Assembly: GCA_905220665.1 (NCBI GenBank)
Contig: CAJNAR010000156.1
Coordinates: forward strand, 186,001 to 250,000
DNA from: Albugo candida
Lineage: Eukaryota; Oomycota; Peronosporomycetes; Albuginales; Albuginaceae
Length of the DNA: 64,000 bases
Direction: 5' to 3'
In this document: in pieces, positions 32,881-42,362 of the stretch
Layout: each line of letters starts with the position of its first letter
Numbering within the stretch: the first letter of the stretch is position 1
Notes under the pieces: generated by a model
What the model was told of the DNA's origin: nothing
Databases searched by the model: none
Seen by the model: the letters and a program-made list of their open reading frames with translations, nothing else
Made by a program: the position numbers and the translations under genes

Positions 32881-33699
32881 AATTAGAATAGAGGCTATAC
32901 GTTGTATATAGAATATCGGATCAGAGCCTTCATGACGTCATAATATGACGTAAGATGACGCATATGAATGATGTAAGAAGAAAAATAATCAGCTAATTGG
33001 ACATCGTCTTCCGCCAATCAACAAACGCTTGTGTATCCTTTTGAAGTGTCATGTATAGGAATGGGCTTGGATTAGCAAACGTACACTAAGGACCCATAAT
33101 TTCAATTTTTTCTATTTTACTTTTTCCTGTTCGTTAGCAAATGACAACAGTTTGACTTGATCTCTAGGGCTTTATGCTCCACGTTTTGGTGGTGTAGACC
33201 ACCTTAGGGACTAAAAACTTGCTTTAGATTCTGATGTTTCAATCATCAAGTCAATAAACGCATGTTTCGATTTTGTCGAAGGTCATGTGCTTAGCCATCA
33301 ACTTCACCAGCCCTGCAAAACAGATTCTGAGACCAAAATCGATTAGACAGCATGGGTTTAGCGCAAAAAAAATATCTGCATGGTATTATACCGCTCGGAT
33401 GAAGCTAGCAAAGAAGAAACTTGACGGACATATCGACACAATCAAGATACCGAATGAGCCAACAAGGCAATGTAAATGCGGGAAGTCCGTGATGTAAAGG
33501 CTTTTGCGAAAGTTGCGACCATGATCATCAGAAATCTCCATCGATTAATTTTTCGGCAATAGGTACAGTCAACGCGGTAAAAGTACTGAGCAATACGTTC
33601 GTTCGGCGAAACACACAATTGTAAGAAGCTAAAACGAAAAGTACACGGACACAAAATAGAAGAAAGAGGGAAAGCGCTGGAGCCTAGCATGAGATCTGA
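32881..33699. other. No gene recognised
   Basis: Contains a cluster of TGACG motifs at 32932-32962 and a 74-codon frame at 33273-33497 (+) with no recognisable motif. Possibly decayed gag of copia G. Confidence 0.45.
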
Positions 33700-34296
33700 T
33701 GAGATACGTAAAAGAATGGCCGTAATTTGAGCCATCATCGATCAAGAGTAGCAAGTCATCCATTTGTAGGCTAGTCTCTCGGAAGAATTGGAGTCAATTG
33801 TGAAAATCATCGAAATTATATCAAACACGGACATGATGCAAGCGACAGAATTGGTTCAGCGTGAGTTCGAATCGCTTCGAGTGAAGGAGTCTGGCTCGCT
33901 TGTTTCGTGAGCAACCATGCAGTTCATAAAACAAGAAAAGCAAGGTACAAACAGCGCGATGGACTACTGCGTGACGTCAATGAAAGGTTTTGGTTGCAGC
34001 CGCATTGACAAGGCATATTACATGCAGTTATGGAATCCTCCATTTTCCAGAAACAATTGGTTACTGGATAGTGGCATTAGCACTCACATGAAATTGTCTG
34101 AAAAAGAATTTATGGATCTTGAACTGCTCAAGCCATCGCTTCATCGTAGCAAATCGCCCACAATCAACAGCCACAAGAGTTGGAACTATTTCTATTATGT
34201 TGGATAAAAAATGGCGTAGGAATAAAAATCGCTGATCTGTAATAGATTCTAGGCATGGTTACTCAACCAATTATCATTATCAGCTTTGGGGTCAAG
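33700..34296 (+). mobile_element. Copia G, left part (gag end and protease), host of the nested insertions
   Basis: Protease signature WLLDSGISTHMKLSEK at about 34060. The frame reading QLSLSALGSS up to the TCAAG at 34292-34296 continues in frame as AIIVKFEGQQCNVTKK at 49384, once one copy of the 5-bp duplication is removed. Right part: 49379-49560. Confidence 0.7.
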
Positions 34297-34470
34297 TCTT
34301 AGTTGGATAGGAATGAATTCGAGAAAAAAGAGCTGTGTATTAAAAGAATATTTAAGTCTGCTAACCTATCCTTCTTGTGTGTCTGATTTACCGGTATTCC
34401 GCACACTCGTCTCAAAACGGGTGATCGAAACCATTCACTCCCTTTTGCAACTGAACCTTGACGTGTTACA
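34297..34470 (-). repeat. 3' LTR of copia D
   Basis: 174 bp. On the - strand it starts TGTAACACGTCAAGGTTCAG and ends CCAACTAAGA. Preceded on + by TCAAG. Confidence 0.85.
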
Positions 34471-35085
34471 CTCCTCCTCGATCGCCTCGTGACTGTGATG
34501 TTCCTGTTAGCGAAGCTAAAAAACACTCGCAATTCCATCAGTCTCGGTGCCGGGAGTTCTTTGGTTAGGAGGTTCGCCATCATCATTCATGATTCGACGT
34601 ACAATGGCGCGACAATCCCCGTTTAGTGAAGTCACGAATGAACTTCACTCGAATGTCCACGTGTTTTGTGCTCGTCATGCTTTCTTCGGACTTCAGCTGC
34701 TCAATGGCTTCCTGTTTGTCCATCTTCATGGTCTTCGGCTCGAAGAAGATTAATTCAATCTCTCGCACGAGCTCACGTAGCCACAAAAGTTCCCGTCCAA
34801 CGTGAGACGCTGACGTGAATCCAGCCTCTATGGTGGAAAGTCATACACCAGTATGCTTATTGCAGATCCATTATATAATCGCACCATTCATCGTAATCAC
34901 TCCACCCGTAACGGACTTCCGATCTTGCTTGCCGTTTGCGAAATCCGCTCCAGCTCTCAAGAAAAAGCTCATCTGCACCCGACGCACACTTTTGGATGTA
35001 CAACTTCAATTCCTTTGTACCCTTCAGATAGCAAGCAACCTAGCAACCTTTTTCGCTAATTTCCAGTCTTGAAGAGTCGGCTGCT

Positions 35086-35320
35086 TGTCAAGAATTTCAT
35101 TACACTGTTTATCTGGTTCTTTAACTATCTTCCTTATTCCCATCACGAGCCTCTGACCGTGTGAATATCACTTAAGTCTGACTTCAAACCTAGGAAGGCA
35201 GATATTTTCTAAGCTTATTTCTTGGGTGGGCTCAAACCGCTGCCCACACTGCCGGGGATCGAACCAATGACCTCCGGAAGGGGTTCCGCGTGCTCAACCG
35301 ATTGAGCTGGGCGGACCCAC
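35086..35320 (-). mobile_element. tRNA-derived SINE, copy 5 (best preserved head), inside copia D
   Basis: On the - strand it starts GTGGGTCCGCCCAGCTCAAT (A-box region) and has GGTTCGATCCCCGGCAG (B box), then the body and the tail ATGAAATTCTTGACA. The flanks GAAGAGTCGGCTGCT (35071) and GTAGAATCGGCTGGT (42382) are a decayed 15-bp target duplication once the LINE is removed. The flanking pol sequence joins across it. Confidence 0.85.
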
Positions 35321-35410
35321 TTCTCAATTTGCCGGCTACTAAGTAACCCGCCAATTTAGTAAAAACAACTCGAAAAAACAACTTTTTTCAACTCCTTCCT
35401 CTCGAAAACA

Positions 35411-36991
35411 ATGGTTCAAGTCGACATATCGACACAACCCAGGGTGCTAGCGTCCACTTGTAGTGACGTGGCAACCCTCATGAGTCACCCTGTTTTGGGT
35501 GATTGCATGATTGTTGATGAGTCATCACCCCTATGTGATGACGTGGAAAGTACCCCCACCCCCAGTGTGACGGTACTGGTCAATACCGGTACTACAGGTG
35601 TCGGATGTGGTACCGGTGGTACATGCGGTACTGTCGTTGCCTCGTCACAGGGTGACCCAAAGGCAACTGCAAGTGTGGACGACACTAAAAGTCCCACTTT
35701 GGCTGACCTGATCAAGTCACAGGAGTCCTTGCGTAAGGACCAGGCTAGAGCTCGGGCGAAATTTCGCGTGGAGCTCGCAAAGCCCAAAGCCTCGGATATC
35801 GAGGCTATCCTGCAGCTATATGCTGATGGGGAGCACCCGGATTGGTCGGTTTTGTCTGCTAAATTGGAAGCAGCAAGACCTTTCCAAATCCGGAAAGCAA
35901 CCTTCCCGATGGTCTTGGAGACGGGCCAGTCCTTGACCCGTACTCCAAATGGGAAAATTTTATCCTCTCTGATGCGAGACCACGGCAATCCGGTCTTTGA
36001 AAGTCTATTGGAGAGCCGGTCAATTGCTCAGGTATCCAAAATGCCTGGGGGAAACATCAGAGTGATGGTCACCACGGCGGATGCCTGCCAACAGTTGGAG
36101 TGTCAGCCGGTGACTATCCTTGGGGAAAAGTATTTTTTTCGAGAGTTTGATACTCTTGAAACAAAGTACTACCTCGATGTTTTCGGCGTAGGCGTGGAGG
36201 AAGAACGGAACAACATTCTCCGTGCTCTTCACCAACTAGGATGTCAAGTGGTGTATGACACCTTCCGCGAGACGATTCCCACAAAGGCAGTGGTGATGTC
36301 GACTTGGCGAGTTTACTTCGGTAGTTTGACGTGCCCCCAACAACTGGTTCGAGTTGGTAAAGTGATTGAACAAATCGCTTACGACAAACAGCTCTACCCA
36401 GTACGGGGTAAGAATGCTCCTATTCCAACGGAACGACCACGTTTTGGTCAACGTGGTCCTTATTGCTTGGATTTGGGTGCTACATCAACCCCGGGAGCAC
36501 GGCAACACCAAAGCAAGCAAAACAATCCAAAACAACGCAAAAATCAATCTGCAACTCAGATTCACAACACCCAAAAACAACAAAAGAACCAGAAACATAC
36601 AACCGAACCAGCGGCACTCGTGGTGGCACCACAAAAGGTGGTGAATCCAGTTCCCAGTAAGGAATTGGTGGCGAGAAAACCTGACCGGAAGCTCTCCGAT
36701 CAAATCTCGTTGGAGCTCAACACTCCCCCCACTATCACACCACCAGGAGCACAAGCTTTATTGCAACCCACACCTCCCATCCTCCAACTGACCAATCAGT
36801 CATACTCACAACCACGGGTAGAGCGGGATGGGGATGTATCCATGAAGTTGGCTTGGACGAGTGGAAAACGTAATCGGGTGGAGCCGTTCGACCAAATGGT
36901 CTCCAAAGCACCACCTCTTGCGCTTCCAAAACTAGCGACGAGTAACTATTTTCCGTGCTCGCAACTATGGAGGTGGAGATCGAAGAAGTAA
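35411..36991 (+). CDS. LINE A ORF1a, Gag-like RNA-binding protein
   Basis: 526 codons from ATG 35411. It has an acidic/Ser-Thr-rich start with repeated TGTGG-type text (residues 30-80). A central region (about residues 120-330) contains SILERNN-like helices and IEQIAYDKQLYPVRGKN. A basic, Gln/Asn/Lys-rich stretch (about 355-400, KQNNPKQRKNQSATQ) would suit nucleic-acid binding. No CCHC knuckle is seen. By position it should coat LINE RNA. The frame ends in the zone where ORF1b is already open, so a longer fusion product by -1 frameshift is possible. Confidence 0.7.
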   Translation: MVQVDISTQPRVLASTCSDVATLMSHPVLGDCMIVDESSPLCDDVESTPTPSVTVLVNTGTTGVGCGTGGTCGTVVASSQGDPKATASVDDTKSPTLADLIKSQESLRKDQARARAKFRVELAKPKASDIEAILQLYADGEHPDWSVLSAKLEAARPFQIRKATFPMVLETGQSLTRTPNGKILSSLMRDHGNPVFESLLESRSIAQVSKMPGGNIRVMVTTADACQQLECQPVTILGEKYFFREFDTLETKYYLDVFGVGVEEERNNILRALHQLGCQVVYDTFRETIPTKAVVMSTWRVYFGSLTCPQQLVRVGKVIEQIAYDKQLYPVRGKNAPIPTERPRFGQRGPYCLDLGATSTPGARQHQSKQNNPKQRKNQSATQIHNTQKQQKNQKHTTEPAALVVAPQKVVNPVPSKELVARKPDRKLSDQISLELNTPPTITPPGAQALLQPTPPILQLTNQSYSQPRVERDGDVSMKLAWTSGKRNRVEPFDQMVSKAPPLALPKLATSNYFPCSQLWRWRSKK

Positions 36992-37899
36992 CAGCGGTTG
37001 CCAATCCAGAGAATGGCAATCGCGTCCAAATCATCCCCGTGAAAGCACGGATGCCAAAAGAGGTGGCCACCTCGAAAGAGGCGGCACACTTTTATCAAAA
37101 ACGTCATACAACAATCGAGAAATCGGAACGACCAACCCGAGTTGGTGAAATAGGGGAGCTGATGGAAATCGATTCGAAAAATGCCCTTCACTCACTCCGA
37201 CCGGACAAGCTGGTTCAAGCGGATTCTTGCATCCCTCATGTGCGGAAGCTAATCCAGTTCTGCACAAATCCGGACAAAATCATCCGAGCGGCACTTGATC
37301 ATCCGATCACGATGAATGGTGTGCTACTTTCGTGTATGGAGTCGAATGATAAAGCTTTGGATGAAGTGGCTCATCTACTTATGATAAATCGCGTTTTTGC
37401 AACTCACAATCTCGGCGAAGATGTTACGTTTGCGACACGATGGAGTCGCCACGTTGGTGGAAAAGTTCCCTCCAAGCGATCTGTACTGTTCGAGAAAGTA
37501 ATGTCGTGGTGGACGTCAGTGCCGGACATCGTTATCGGTTTGACTCGAGCAACGAAAGCTCTCGCGTTGTTGGAACTTTTATTCATGTGTACTGCTCCGA
37601 CATTCTACACCAACGACCACTGGATCCAATATCTCACCGATGGACCAGTGATCTGGATTCCGGGTCATCATTGTCGTTTACTTCCAACCAATGTGATCAT
37701 ATCCTTCTTCCGCTCCGACGTTGGGATAAAGTGTTGGTCTCAATGGTTTGGAGGTAGATGGCGTGGACTTCTTCATGGTGACATCGCTGAGCTTTCCGTC
37801 AATCTCAGCTTTTTTCCAGAGGAGCACACAACACTTCACCTCTCACAACAAGATGGTGAAATGAGGTTGATTACTGGTCCACTTCAGCGTGAATGCTAA
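36967..37899 (+). CDS. LINE A ORF1b, unrecognised domain
   Basis: About 310 codons from the first ATG at 36967; the frame is open from 36946, so it overlaps ORF1a by about 45 nt in the -1 frame. It holds helical and mixed regions (LVQADSCIPHVRKLIQFC; VLLSCMESNDKALDEVAHLL) and a Trp/His-rich part (TNDHWIQYLTDGPVIWIPGH; CWSQWFGGRWRGLLHGD). I recognise no family. It may be a second half of a long ORF1 separated by an ancestral frameshift or by an indel in this copy. It ends within the start zone of ORF2. Confidence 0.6.
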   Translation: MEVEIEEVTAVANPENGNRVQIIPVKARMPKEVATSKEAAHFYQKRHTTIEKSERPTRVGEIGELMEIDSKNALHSLRPDKLVQADSCIPHVRKLIQFCTNPDKIIRAALDHPITMNGVLLSCMESNDKALDEVAHLLMINRVFATHNLGEDVTFATRWSRHVGGKVPSKRSVLFEKVMSWWTSVPDIVIGLTRATKALALLELLFMCTAPTFYTNDHWIQYLTDGPVIWIPGHHCRLLPTNVIISFFRSDVGIKCWSQWFGGRWRGLLHGDIAELSVNLSFFPEEHTTLHLSQQDGEMRLITGPLQREC

Positions 37900-40800
37900 G
37901 GGCTCCTCGATTATTTCAACGTGGAACAATGTCTCAGCACTCACGGTGAATGTTAATGGAATTCATAAAAATGGTCATCTTTTTATCGACCACATCTTAT
38001 CACAACACTCCATTTGTTGTGTTCAAGAAACCAAGTTTCACGATCACAACCAACTGGAATCATTTCAATTTTTATTATCCTCAAAAATGCAGCACAAAAT
38101 GTTTGTCAATGATCACAACAGTGCTTTTCTCCATCCGACTCAAAACCGCAGTGGCGGCGTCATGACAATCCTTCGTTCGGACTTTCCCGGTTATGAAACA
38201 GCTGAAGAACTCACCGATCGAAGCATTCGAAATCGTTATTTGGTTCTGCGTCTTCTCATTCACGATGCACCGGTGTATATTCACAATGTATATGCACCGG
38301 TCAAGGCCGAGGAACGAGTGGGTTTTTATGAGTTATTGCTTTCCAACACTTTCGAATCGACCGCAACACATATCGTATTTGGTGATTTCAACACACCACT
38401 CGATCCAGCTATCGATGCTTCGAGTGGAACAATTCGACACGAACCAAGTCGATTAGCGTGTTTGGAATGGCTTTCACAGTTGGGTGTGGTAGACGCTTGG
38501 CGAATCCAGCATCCGACTGAAAAAGTATTTACAGGACCATTACCGCGCAAGAATCGACTTGATTATATCTGCATGTCGGAAGAGCTATTCAATATGGTAT
38601 ACAAAACCTCTGAGTATTTTCGTCCACGACATGCGGGAGATCATCTGGCACAAAAAGTAATTTTTGCAAATCCAACTCAATCACCCGGTCGAGGATATTG
38701 GAAATGCTCATTACGACTATTTGAATATCCTAAAGTTGTCGAAGCAATCCAATTGGAAGCGAATTTGGTGCTCAACCAGTTACGGACAACTTCGAATCCC
38801 GGTAAAATGTGGGAAAGTTGGAAGACGAAAATCAAGAAACAGCTTCAAGGAATCGAAAAAAAGGTTGCACAAGATAGCCGACGTGATGTTGAGTCTAGCC
38901 AGCGTGTTTTGGAAGTCGCAGCAGCTCGATATCGCATCCACGACACCAATGAGTCACGGTACTTTTACGAATCGAGTCTCGAACAATTTCGACGTTCAAT
39001 CGAAAACAACGCGAAATACAACCAAGATGAAAGCTTTGACCATCACGTGAAGCATATGGAGAACTCTTCAAAGCATTTTTTTCGCCCTCCGGATAGTTCT
39101 TGTCGTCGCGTGCCGATCGAAAATGTTACAAAAAAATGTGGTACCGTGACATCGAACCCGAGGGAGATTATCGACGAATTCAGAGATCATTGGGGTGGTG
39201 TCATGGGCTCTCTTTATAGCTCAGAGACCGACTCAAATGATCCAAGTGAAAGAAAGCAAAAAAAGTTACCTGATTCGATTCAAGTTTCACTTGCCTCAGC
39301 AGAGCAAGACCGTCTCTCCACTCGGTTAAGTACGACCGAGATGGCGGAAGCGATCAAGCACATGCGGAGTAGTTCTTCTCCAGGTATGGATGGACTACCA
39401 GCTGCATTTTATCAGCTTGATCCGGAAACGTTTGGCGAGTGTCTGAAGATCGTGTTCGAATATCAGCTGGAAAGAGGAATTCTACTTCGATCACAACGTC
39501 ACTCGGCAATAACATTATTGTACAAAAAAGGATCACGAGGTGATCCTGGCAACTATCGACCGATCGCACTGCTTTGTGTCGATGTAAAAGTACTTTCAAA
39601 AGTGTTGGCGTATCGATTGCAACGTTTTTTGCCAAAATTGATCCATCAAGATCAAAAAGCATTCGTGCGAGGAAGGTCAATGCATCATCATATTCGACAT
39701 CTCACCGACATACAAGACTTGGTCACTCATCGTGGGGAGGAAGCTTATGCGACTTTTCTCGACTTTGAGAAAGCTTATGATCGAGTCAATTGGACGTACA
39801 TGTTTCGCGTTTTGGAAAAAATGGGCGTTGGAAAAAGTTTCATCGACTGGGTTCGTCTTTTGTACAATAACACAAAGGCGCAGTTGATGATTAATGGAAA
39901 TATCACACCATCTATTACACCACAACGTGGAGTGAAACAAGGTGATCCTCTCTCAGCATTACTTTTTCTGATGACGATCGAACCTTTGGGAAATTTACTT
40001 CGACAACATGAAGAACATGGCATTTGGATTAATAGCACGACTGTCGCAACTGGATTATTTTTTGCAGACGATTCGACATTGCTTTCAGAGACACCAAATG
40101 GTGTTTTGACGCAACTCGAACTCGTCCAAGTCTATTGCGATGGATCGGGTGCGAAACTCAACTTGAGTAAATCATCTTTGCTCTCGTTGAATCGGACCAT
40201 GCCGTGTCCATGTATTCCCAATTTGACCATAATGGGTCCGGAGGATTCGATCAAGTATTTGGGTATTCCGTTCGGCCAGAAACCAACTCATTCGATGGTT
40301 ATTTCAACTCTCGACAAGCGTTTTTACGATGGGTTTGGTGTATGGTTTCGACGAGCAAGAACTGTTCGTGGTCGACTACTGGTTGCGCAGACGATGATTT
40401 TATCACGTTTGTGGCATTACACGATGCACGTGGACATACCAGCAGTGACTATTCGACAGTGGCAATCGATGTTAAATCGATTTGTGCTTGGTCGGAAACA
40501 CAAAAAAGATTCAAAACATGTTCACCTACTCAGCAAAGAATTTGTATATCTTCGCCGACAAGATGGTGGACTACAAGTTCCTTTTTTGGTGGGACGACTA
40601 AAGCTACAACGTATTCAATTCCTTCAGCAGTTCGCATCCGATGCGTCAACAATTATTCCTGCGAATTGGACAACTGCTTCGACGGAATTATTACAACTTA
40701 TCCAACCTTCCTTTGGACCACACAAGCCGATGGATATATTCACCATCGCACCAAATCGACATGGGAAAATGGTTCAATGGGAGAGCATATCGTCATGGTG

Positions 40801-42070
40801 GAAACAAGCATTTAGAATGTGGCATCAGATGGAGTGGAGCATTTCAATATCAGATTTAAATGTTTCACAACGCCGTCAGTACTACATGGAACAGCCGATG
40901 TGGTTCCACTGGGACCAAAAATTACATTACGAAGCTGCTACTCGTCATCCGAGTACGCAGAACGTTTGGTACAATCTTGGCATGGTGGATGAACCACATC
41001 GAACATTTCGAAAAACGTTTGCTACACTTTTCGACGTTCGAAGTTTGCAAGACTTTTTTCGTGAAAGCGACACATGGCCAACGAAGGAAGATTTCGTCGC
41101 CAACTATCACAACGACGAAGAGCTAAACACATCGGATATGGCTGAAGAAAAGTTGCTGAGTCGACTTTACAATGAAGTCACTCAGATTCTCCAGCGTATC
41201 CACTTGACGATTGGTCTCATCACTTGGATTATACCAACCACAAGTGGCAGATCATTTTATGTGGGAGTAACAAGCAAGGAAAGGAAACATTATTTTCCAT
41301 CTATTCCACGCTCACAACTCTCACGAATCGTCTGGAAACCTCCCGAACCAACCAAGAGTCATCCGATGTCGACACATTGGTCATCACGGGAGAGATCGGA
41401 CGCACTGGATTCAGAACGAGTTCGAACTTTTATGGCTACATCACGGCATCTTCGAAAACGTGTATTACCAATTTTCGAGGATTTACAGTTTCGTATCGCC
41501 TTTCGAATGTTGCCAGTTCGATCTCGTTTCTGGTTCTTAACAAATATTCAGCCCGACATTATCTTGTGCACGCAGCCTTCGTGTGGGGCAGTGGAATCCG
41601 ATCAACATCTCTTTCTAGAGTGCGATCACACGGCACAGTTATGGAGGGAGTTACTCCCTAGTTGGGATCAGTTATTCTCCTCGAGACCACGTTGGACGCA
41701 TGTTGCATGTGCAATCGTACCAACACTACGGTCGGATTGGAAAGACTATTTCGACATTATCTCAGATTTATGGCTTGCATTGCAAGCGGTGACACTGCAC
41801 TTCGTCTGGACCGATCGGAATCGTCGTTTGTTCGATCAACGATCAGCAACTCCGACAGTTCCAGCACTTTCCGTCATTTACACCACGTTTAGTGCGCACG
41901 TTCGGTACTTTCGAAGACAGTGTTACGACCAAGAGGAACGCATTCAGCTTGCAAAGGTACTGGATCAACTCGCAACGCAGGGATCATTTGGTGGATTTTT
42001 CAGCAGTCGAAGATCATTGCTGCGGGTCCGGCACAGGCGAGTGGAACGGCAAGTGCAACTCGGATCCTAG
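37871..42070 (+). CDS. LINE A ORF2: APE-type endonuclease, reverse transcriptase, C-terminal zinc finger
   Basis: One open frame of about 1,390 codons; the numbering below counts from 37889. The endonuclease domain covers residues 1-260: N23 in VNVNGI, E47 in CVQETKF, D166/N168 in FGDFNTP and H in AGDHLAQ near 250. The reverse transcriptase spans about 490-790: SPGMDGLPAAFYQ, GNYRPIALLCVDVKVLSKVL, FLDFEKAYDRVNW, GVKQGDPLS and the catalytic FADD at 725-728. A C-terminal zf-RVT-like Cys/His cluster lies near 1228 (CTQPSCGAVESDQHLFLEC). There is no stop or frameshift. No ATG occurs in this frame before the endonuclease; it opens at 37871 and overlaps ORF1b by 28 nt, so translation probably depends on recoding or reinitiation. 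L1/Tx1-like clade by architecture. Confidence 0.9.
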   Translation, partial: LLVHFSVNAKGSSIISTWNNVSALTVNVNGIHKNGHLFIDHILSQHSICCVQETKFHDHNQLESFQFLLSSKMQHKMFVNDHNSAFLHPTQNRSGGVMTILRSDFPGYETAEELTDRSIRNRYLVLRLLIHDAPVYIHNVYAPVKAEERVGFYELLLSNTFESTATHIVFGDFNTPLDPAIDASSGTIRHEPSRLACLEWLSQLGVVDAWRIQHPTEKVFTGPLPRKNRLDYICMSEELFNMVYKTSEYFRPRHAGDHLAQKVIFANPTQSPGRGYWKCSLRLFEYPKVVEAIQLEANLVLNQLRTTSNPGKMWESWKTKIKKQLQGIEKKVAQDSRRDVESSQRVLEVAAARYRIHDTNESRYFYESSLEQFRRSIENNAKYNQDESFDHHVKHMENSSKHFFRPPDSSCRRVPIENVTKKCGTVTSNPREIIDEFRDHWGGVMGSLYSSETDSNDPSERKQKKLPDSIQVSLASAEQDRLSTRLSTTEMAEAIKHMRSSSSPGMDGLPAAFYQLDPETFGECLKIVFEYQLERGILLRSQRHSAITLLYKKGSRGDPGNYRPIALLCVDVKVLSKVLAYRLQRFLPKLIHQDQKAFVRGRSMHHHIRHLTDIQDLVTHRGEEAYATFLDFEKAYDRVNWTYMFRVLEKMGVGKSFIDWVRLLYNNTKAQLMINGNITPSITPQRGVKQGDPLSALLFLMTIEPLGNLLRQHEEHGIWINSTTVATGLFFADDSTLLSETPNGVLTQLELVQVYCDGSGAKLNLSKSSLLSLNRTMPCPCIPNLTIMGPEDSIKYLGIPFGQKPTHSMVISTLDKRFYDGFGVWFRRARTVRGRLLVAQTMILSRLWHYTMHVDIPAVTIRQWQSMLNRFVLGRKHKKDSKHVHLLSKEFVYLRRQDGGLQVPFLVGRLKLQRIQFLQQFASDASTIIPANWTTASTELLQLIQPSFGPHKPMDIFTIAPNRHGKMVQWESISSWWKQAFRMWHQMEWSISISDLNVSQRRQYYMEQPMWFHWDQKLHYEAATRHPSTQNVWYNLGMVDEPHRTFRKTFATLFDVRSLQDFFRESDTWPTKEDFVANYHNDEELNTSDMAEEKLLSRLYNEVTQILQRIHLTIGLITWIIPTTSGRSFYVGVTSKERKHYFPSIPRSQLSRIVWKPPEPTKSHPMSTHWSSRERSDALDSERVRTFMATSRHLRKRVLPIFEDLQFRIAFRMLPVRSRFWFLTNIQPDIILCTQPSCGAVESDQHLFLECDHTAQLWRELLPSWDQLFSSRPRWTHVACAIVPTLRSDWKDYFDIISDLWLALQAVTLHFVWTDRNRRLFDQRSATPTVPALSVIYTTFSAHVRYFRRQCYDQEERIQLAKVLDQLATQGSFGGFFSSRRSLLRVRHRRVERQVQLGS

Positions 42071-42362
42071 TCCTAGTTGGATGGCGTTGTTCCGCCTAGT
42101 GTGGCGCACACCAATTTGCAAATCACTGTACTTTTGGACCATTTTTACAACTTTACAACTTTACAGCATCTACAAGCTTGATACAGTCTCGTATTAAGGT
42201 GGCTGAGGCTACTGCGATACGGGATTATCAACGAGAAGACATATTATCATCTCTCACAGGTATTTCACGAAACGTTTTTTATATGTATATATGTTATTTA
42301 AGATAGCCTAGGCAACTAGAGAAGTCAGTTAGTCTAATTCTAGTAATATAGACACCTTCAAC
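42071..42362 (+). other. LINE A 3' region with LTR-like terminal segment
   Basis: 42071-42165 is the 3' UTR and short tandem tail shared in part with LINE B. 42166-42362 has no counterpart in LINE B. On the - strand it reads GTTGAAGGTGTCTATATTAC and then CTAGTTGCCTAGGCTATC, which resembles a copia LTR start. It lies inside the LINE target duplication. Confidence 0.55.

Larger units (their letters stand above)
35321..42362 (+). mobile_element. Near full-length LINE (LINE A) inserted in the SINE head
   Basis: An 18-bp perfect direct repeat TGAGCTGGGCGGACCCAC lies at 35303-35320 and 42363-42380. It is the first 18 bp of the SINE head, so the LINE landed in the SINE. Content: 90-nt 5' leader, ORF1a (35411-36991), ORF1b (36967-37899), ORF2 (about 37871-42070), 3' region with a short tandem tail (TTTACAACTTTACAAC near 42144-42165), and about 197 bp more of LTR-like sequence. 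The complete TSD, complete 5' end and open ORF2 make it the youngest large insertion in the island. Confidence 0.9.

Noticed and set aside
35245..35320. tRNA gene on the minus strand (good A and B boxes)
   Set aside because: The 3' part runs into the SINE body instead of an acceptor stem, and the same head occurs in other SINE copies.
36946..36991. Classic heptanucleotide -1 slippery site in LINE A
   Set aside because: No X XXY YYZ heptamer in the zero frame was found in the overlap, so a specific slip site is not claimed.
42166..42362. Solo LTR inserted into LINE A
   Set aside because: No 5-bp duplication was found around it and it ends exactly at the LINE target duplication, so 3' transduction is preferred, though not proven.
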